This document shows positions 6,685-8,760 of a stretch of DNA of 8,760 bases, piece after piece (position 1 is the first letter of the stretch; the number at the start of each line of letters is the position of its first letter). Source of the stretch: Chitinophagales bacterium (lineage in GTDB: Bacteria; Bacteroidota; Bacteroidia; Chitinophagales; UBA2359). The notes beneath the pieces are model-generated. The model did not search any database, was not told the DNA's origin, and saw only the letters and a list, made by a program, of their open reading frames with translations. A program made the position numbers and the translations under genes. Where the stretch lies: positions 1 to 8,760 of the forward strand of contig JAHDDA010000099.1 in the NCBI GenBank assembly GCA_020629595.1, in the 5' to 3' direction.

Positions 6685-7263
6685 TTAAAATCCAAATGAA
6701 AAGTTTAAGTACCAACGATTAAAATTTTGATCAATATTTTCAGTGTAATTATTCCATTCATAAGTCCATTCGGCAAAGGCTTTTGAATGTAAAAAACCAC
6801 CTGAAATACCAATATAATTGGCTTGTTTATTTTCTATTCTAATACCCAAGCCAGTTGAAGAATAAATGCCTCCTCTCTTTTTAAAATCTATGTAATATTG
6901 ATTTTCATAAGTCGTTTCCGAAACAAAGCTGTGTCCTATACTTGTTTCAAAATAGGGTTTTACAGGAAAATTTTTAATAGGGCTGTAAGTAAATTTTAAA
7001 GCTGGACAAATATTGGTAAACTCATCGAAAATTAAAACATCGGTAGCAATTGAGGTTTCAATATTGTTAGCAAAACGCACACCCGCAGAAGCACCAATGC
7101 TAAAATCGGTACGGGAAATATTATTACTATTTTTACCAATTAAAGTACCTAATTGCAAACTACCAATTGCTTTTACTTTCTTTTTACTAGTGTTTTCTTG
7201 TGAAAAAGCAGAGATAGAACAGCTAAAAAAAATTAAAACTACTAATATTATGGTATTTCTCAT
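6685..7263 (-). CDS. Small predicted outer-membrane beta-barrel protein
   Basis: I do not recognise a specific family. The product is 192 aa. It begins with a Sec signal peptide (MRNTIILVVLIFFSCSISAF), with likely cleavage before or after Gln22. A lipobox at Cys15 is conceivable but a poor match. The mature part is a run of alternating strands with Gly and aromatic residues: GSLQLGTLIG (34-43), FSIGASAGVRF (54-64), PYFETSIGHSF (103-113), GIYSSTGLGIRI (132-143) and YIGISGGFLHS (150-160). It ends WYLNFSFGF, and a terminal Phe is the usual end of an outer-membrane barrel. About eight strands fit the length, as in porin-family or OmpA-like small barrels. The function is unknown. It is divergent from the LVIVD gene; only an imperfect -7 box (TAGTATTG, minus strand, 7290-7297) precedes it. 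Confidence 0.72.
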   Translation of the reverse strand: MRNTIILVVLIFFSCSISAFSQENTSKKKVKAIGSLQLGTLIGKNSNNISRTDFSIGASAGVRFANNIETSIATDVLIFDEFTNICPALKFTYSPIKNFPVKPYFETSIGHSFVSETTYENQYYIDFKKRGGIYSSTGLGIRIENKQANYIGISGGFLHSKAFAEWTYEWNNYTENIDQNFNRWYLNFSFGF

Positions 7264-7278
7264 ATTTATAAGTTGGGT

Positions 7279-7286
7279 TAAATTTG
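7279..7286 (+). promoter_or_regulatory. Possible -7 box for the LVIVD-repeat lipoprotein gene
   Basis: TAAATTTG is a perfect TAnnTTTG match in the 75-bp gap between two divergent genes. Transcription from about 7293 would give a leader of about 45 nt to the ATG at 7339. No good -33 TTG is seen upstream; TTC at 7258-7260 is the nearest. Confidence 0.35.
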
Positions 7287-7338
7287 TACCAATACTACAA
7301 CTAATTTAGTTGCGTTAAAGTATAAAGGTTCAAAATTT

Positions 7339-8625
7339 ATGAAAATGAAAAATTTACTATACTTATTTACAACTTGTTTGTTGGTTTTCAGTTCGTGTAC
7401 CAAAGATAAATGCGAAAAAACGATTACCTACGAAACTCAAGTACCAATTTATCAATCGTGGGAAGAATTGCGTGTGCCAATTGAAGCACAAAGCCCAAGA
7501 ACTTTAATAAATATGGGTAAAATTTATTTCAAGAATAGTTATATTTTAATCAATGAAATAAATGAAGGTATTCACGTGGTAAATAATGCCGATCCTACAA
7601 ACCCCACAAAAGTTTCCTTTATTCCTATTCCTGGAAATAAAGATATGGCTATAAAAGACAATTTATTGTATGCCGATAGTTATACCGATTTGGTTGTAAT
7701 TGATGTTGCTGATGTTGAAAATGCTAAAGAAGTTGGAAGAACAGAAAACCTTTATCCAGAATGGAGTTGGTTTATGGGCTTAGAAACGCACGCCGAAAAT
7801 GGTGTAATAATTGGCTATGAATCGCAAATAGTAACCGAAGTGGTTGATTGTAGTAATAGTTGGGGTGGTTGGTATGAAGATGATTTAGTTTTAGTAGATT
7901 CAAGTGTAGGAAATCAAAGCGGTGGTTTTTCAGGTGGTGAAACTGCTGGAATTACGGGTGCTGGTTCAGGAACAGGTGGTTCTTTTGCACGTTTTACAAT
8001 AAAAAACAACCATTTATACGCCGTTTCCGATTCTGAGTTAATTTCGGTTGATATAAGTGAAGGAAATTCGCCACAAATAGCAAATCGTACACCAGTTGGT
8101 TGGAATATTGAAACTATTTTTCCCTACAATGAAAGTTTATTTATGGGGTCGCAGGCTGGAATGTTTATTTATAGCATAGCCAACCCAAGTAATCCAGATT
8201 ACACTTCCGACTTTGAACACGCACGTGCTTGTGATCCTGTGGTGGTTGATGAAGATATTGCCTATGTTACCTTGCGTGATGGCAATGAATGTGCAGGTTT
8301 TGTAAATCAATTAGATGTTATTAATGTAGAAAGTTTACAAAACCCTTGGTTAATTCAATCAAAGCCAATGCATCACCCAATGGGCTTAGGCGTTGATAAT
8401 GGAGTTTTGTTTATTTGTGACGATGATGAAGGTTTGAAAATTTTTGATTGTTCTAACCCAGAAGCTGAATTTGAAATGTTGGCTCACTATCCAGAATATC
8501 AGGCTTATGATGTTATTTCTTATTTAGGAATGTTAATTATGATTGGTTCAGATGGTTTGTATATTTATAATTACAAAAATTCTAATGATATTACTTTAAT
8601 GGGTTCAATTGAAAAAGGAAGTTAA
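7339..8625 (+). CDS. LVIVD-repeat lipoprotein (predicted beta-propeller)
   Basis: The product is 428 aa. The signal peptide ends in LVFSSC, with Cys20 as the lipidation site. The +2 to +5 residues TKDK could act in surface export, but this is not clear-cut. The body repeats a pattern of two short strands plus an NPT/NPS turn, as in LVIVD proteins: GIHVVNNADPTNPTKV (77-92), LVVIDVADVENAKEVG (118-133), GMFIYSIANPSNP (274-286), LDVINVESLQNPWL (325-338) and GLKIFDCSNPEAEF (365-378). It ends with GLYIYNY (406-412). Such repeats form a beta-propeller, usually on the outer membrane, with unknown ligand. A Gly/Ser-rich stretch (191-215) interrupts the repeats before FARFTIKNNHLYAVSD. Six cysteines follow the lipidated one (25, 171, 298, 318, 360, 371), so disulfides are possible. 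A second ATG at 7345 would shorten the product by two residues. A further lipoprotein-like frame begins 76 bp downstream on the same strand. Confidence 0.85.
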   Translation: MKMKNLLYLFTTCLLVFSSCTKDKCEKTITYETQVPIYQSWEELRVPIEAQSPRTLINMGKIYFKNSYILINEINEGIHVVNNADPTNPTKVSFIPIPGNKDMAIKDNLLYADSYTDLVVIDVADVENAKEVGRTENLYPEWSWFMGLETHAENGVIIGYESQIVTEVVDCSNSWGGWYEDDLVLVDSSVGNQSGGFSGGETAGITGAGSGTGGSFARFTIKNNHLYAVSDSELISVDISEGNSPQIANRTPVGWNIETIFPYNESLFMGSQAGMFIYSIANPSNPDYTSDFEHARACDPVVVDEDIAYVTLRDGNECAGFVNQLDVINVESLQNPWLIQSKPMHHPMGLGVDNGVLFICDDDEGLKIFDCSNPEAEFEMLAHYPEYQAYDVISYLGMLIMIGSDGLYIYNYKNSNDITLMGSIEKGS

Positions 8626-8701
8626 ATTCAGTTTGTGAAGGTAGAATTTAGTGAGTTTATAAGTTTTTACAGAATTATCTATAATCTATTCAACTACGAA
8701 T

Positions 8702-8760
8702 ATAAAGTTATTAATCTTAATTTTTTCAAGTGTATTTTTCTTTGCTTGCGATGCAGATGA
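8702..8760 (+). CDS. Start of a probable lipoprotein gene with no standard start codon, cut by the right edge
   Basis: From the ATA at 8702 the frame reads IKLLILIFSSVFFFACDAD to the window end. This is a well-formed lipoprotein signal peptide: a Lys, a hydrophobic core, and the lipobox FFAC with Cys at residue 16 followed by Asp. The frame is open from 8663 (after TAA at 8660-8662) but holds no ATG, GTG or TTG. The only near-cognate codons are ATA 8702, ACG 8696, ATC 8684 and ATA 8681. An ATG at 8702 would give a textbook start, so the gene may use ATA, carry a start-codon mutation, or contain a sequence error. The gene lies 76 bp after the LVIVD gene and could share its transcript. What follows the signal peptide is outside the window. 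Confidence 0.45.
   Translation, partial: MKLLILIFSSVFFFACDAD

Noticed and set aside
7013..7309. Plus-strand open frame of 98 codons
   Set aside because: It is antisense to the N-terminal half of the beta-barrel gene and lacks any recognisable domain.
1..8760. Mobile element, CRISPR array, defence island or biosynthetic cluster
   Set aside because: No transposase, integrase, spaced repeats, toxin-antitoxin pair or tRNA/attachment site is visible; gene content is core metabolism, ribosome and cell envelope.

Overview
The window is A+T-rich DNA from a member of the Bacteroidota, probably a Flavobacteriia-like lineage. Four things point there: the TAnnTTTG-type -7 promoter boxes; start codons preceded by A/T-rich leaders with no Shine-Dalgarno sequence; several short lipoproteins with relaxed lipoboxes; and families typical of that phylum (Omp28-related lipoprotein, DUF4159 protein, LVIVD-repeat lipoprotein, ComEC with a C-terminal region that lacks metal ligands). 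Placement below phylum is inference.

Layout, left to right. The 3' end of an arginase-family gene (+) enters from the left edge. It converges on a two-gene lysine/diaminopimelate unit on the minus strand, dapA then dapD, and a long imperfect inverted repeat lies between them. dapA is divergent from an Omp28-related lipoprotein gene (+); their two predicted -7 boxes abut in the 67-bp gap. The lipoprotein gene ends 6 bp from the stop of a minus-strand pair, comEC followed after 14 bp by a DUF4159 gene. Upstream of comEC is rplS (ribosomal protein L19, minus strand), with its own predicted promoter and a strong hairpin terminator. Next, on the minus strand, is a small predicted outer-membrane beta-barrel gene, separated from rplS by a 173-bp noncoding stretch holding a weak terminator and five tandem copies of a 7-bp repeat. 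Divergent from it is an LVIVD-repeat lipoprotein gene (+). The right edge cuts a reading frame that looks like another lipoprotein signal peptide but has no ordinary start codon.

How the genes work together. DapA and DapD catalyse two steps of the succinylase route to meso-diaminopimelate and lysine, feeding peptidoglycan and protein synthesis. ComEC is the inner-membrane channel family for DNA uptake. The Omp28-related protein, the LVIVD protein, the barrel protein and the truncated last frame are all predicted cell-envelope proteins. I see no phage, transposon, CRISPR, toxin-antitoxin or defence locus. The region reads as ordinary chromosome, and the points worth a second look are small: the missing start codon at the right edge, the abutting divergent promoters, the heptamer array, and the ComEC C-terminal region with its DUF4159 partner.
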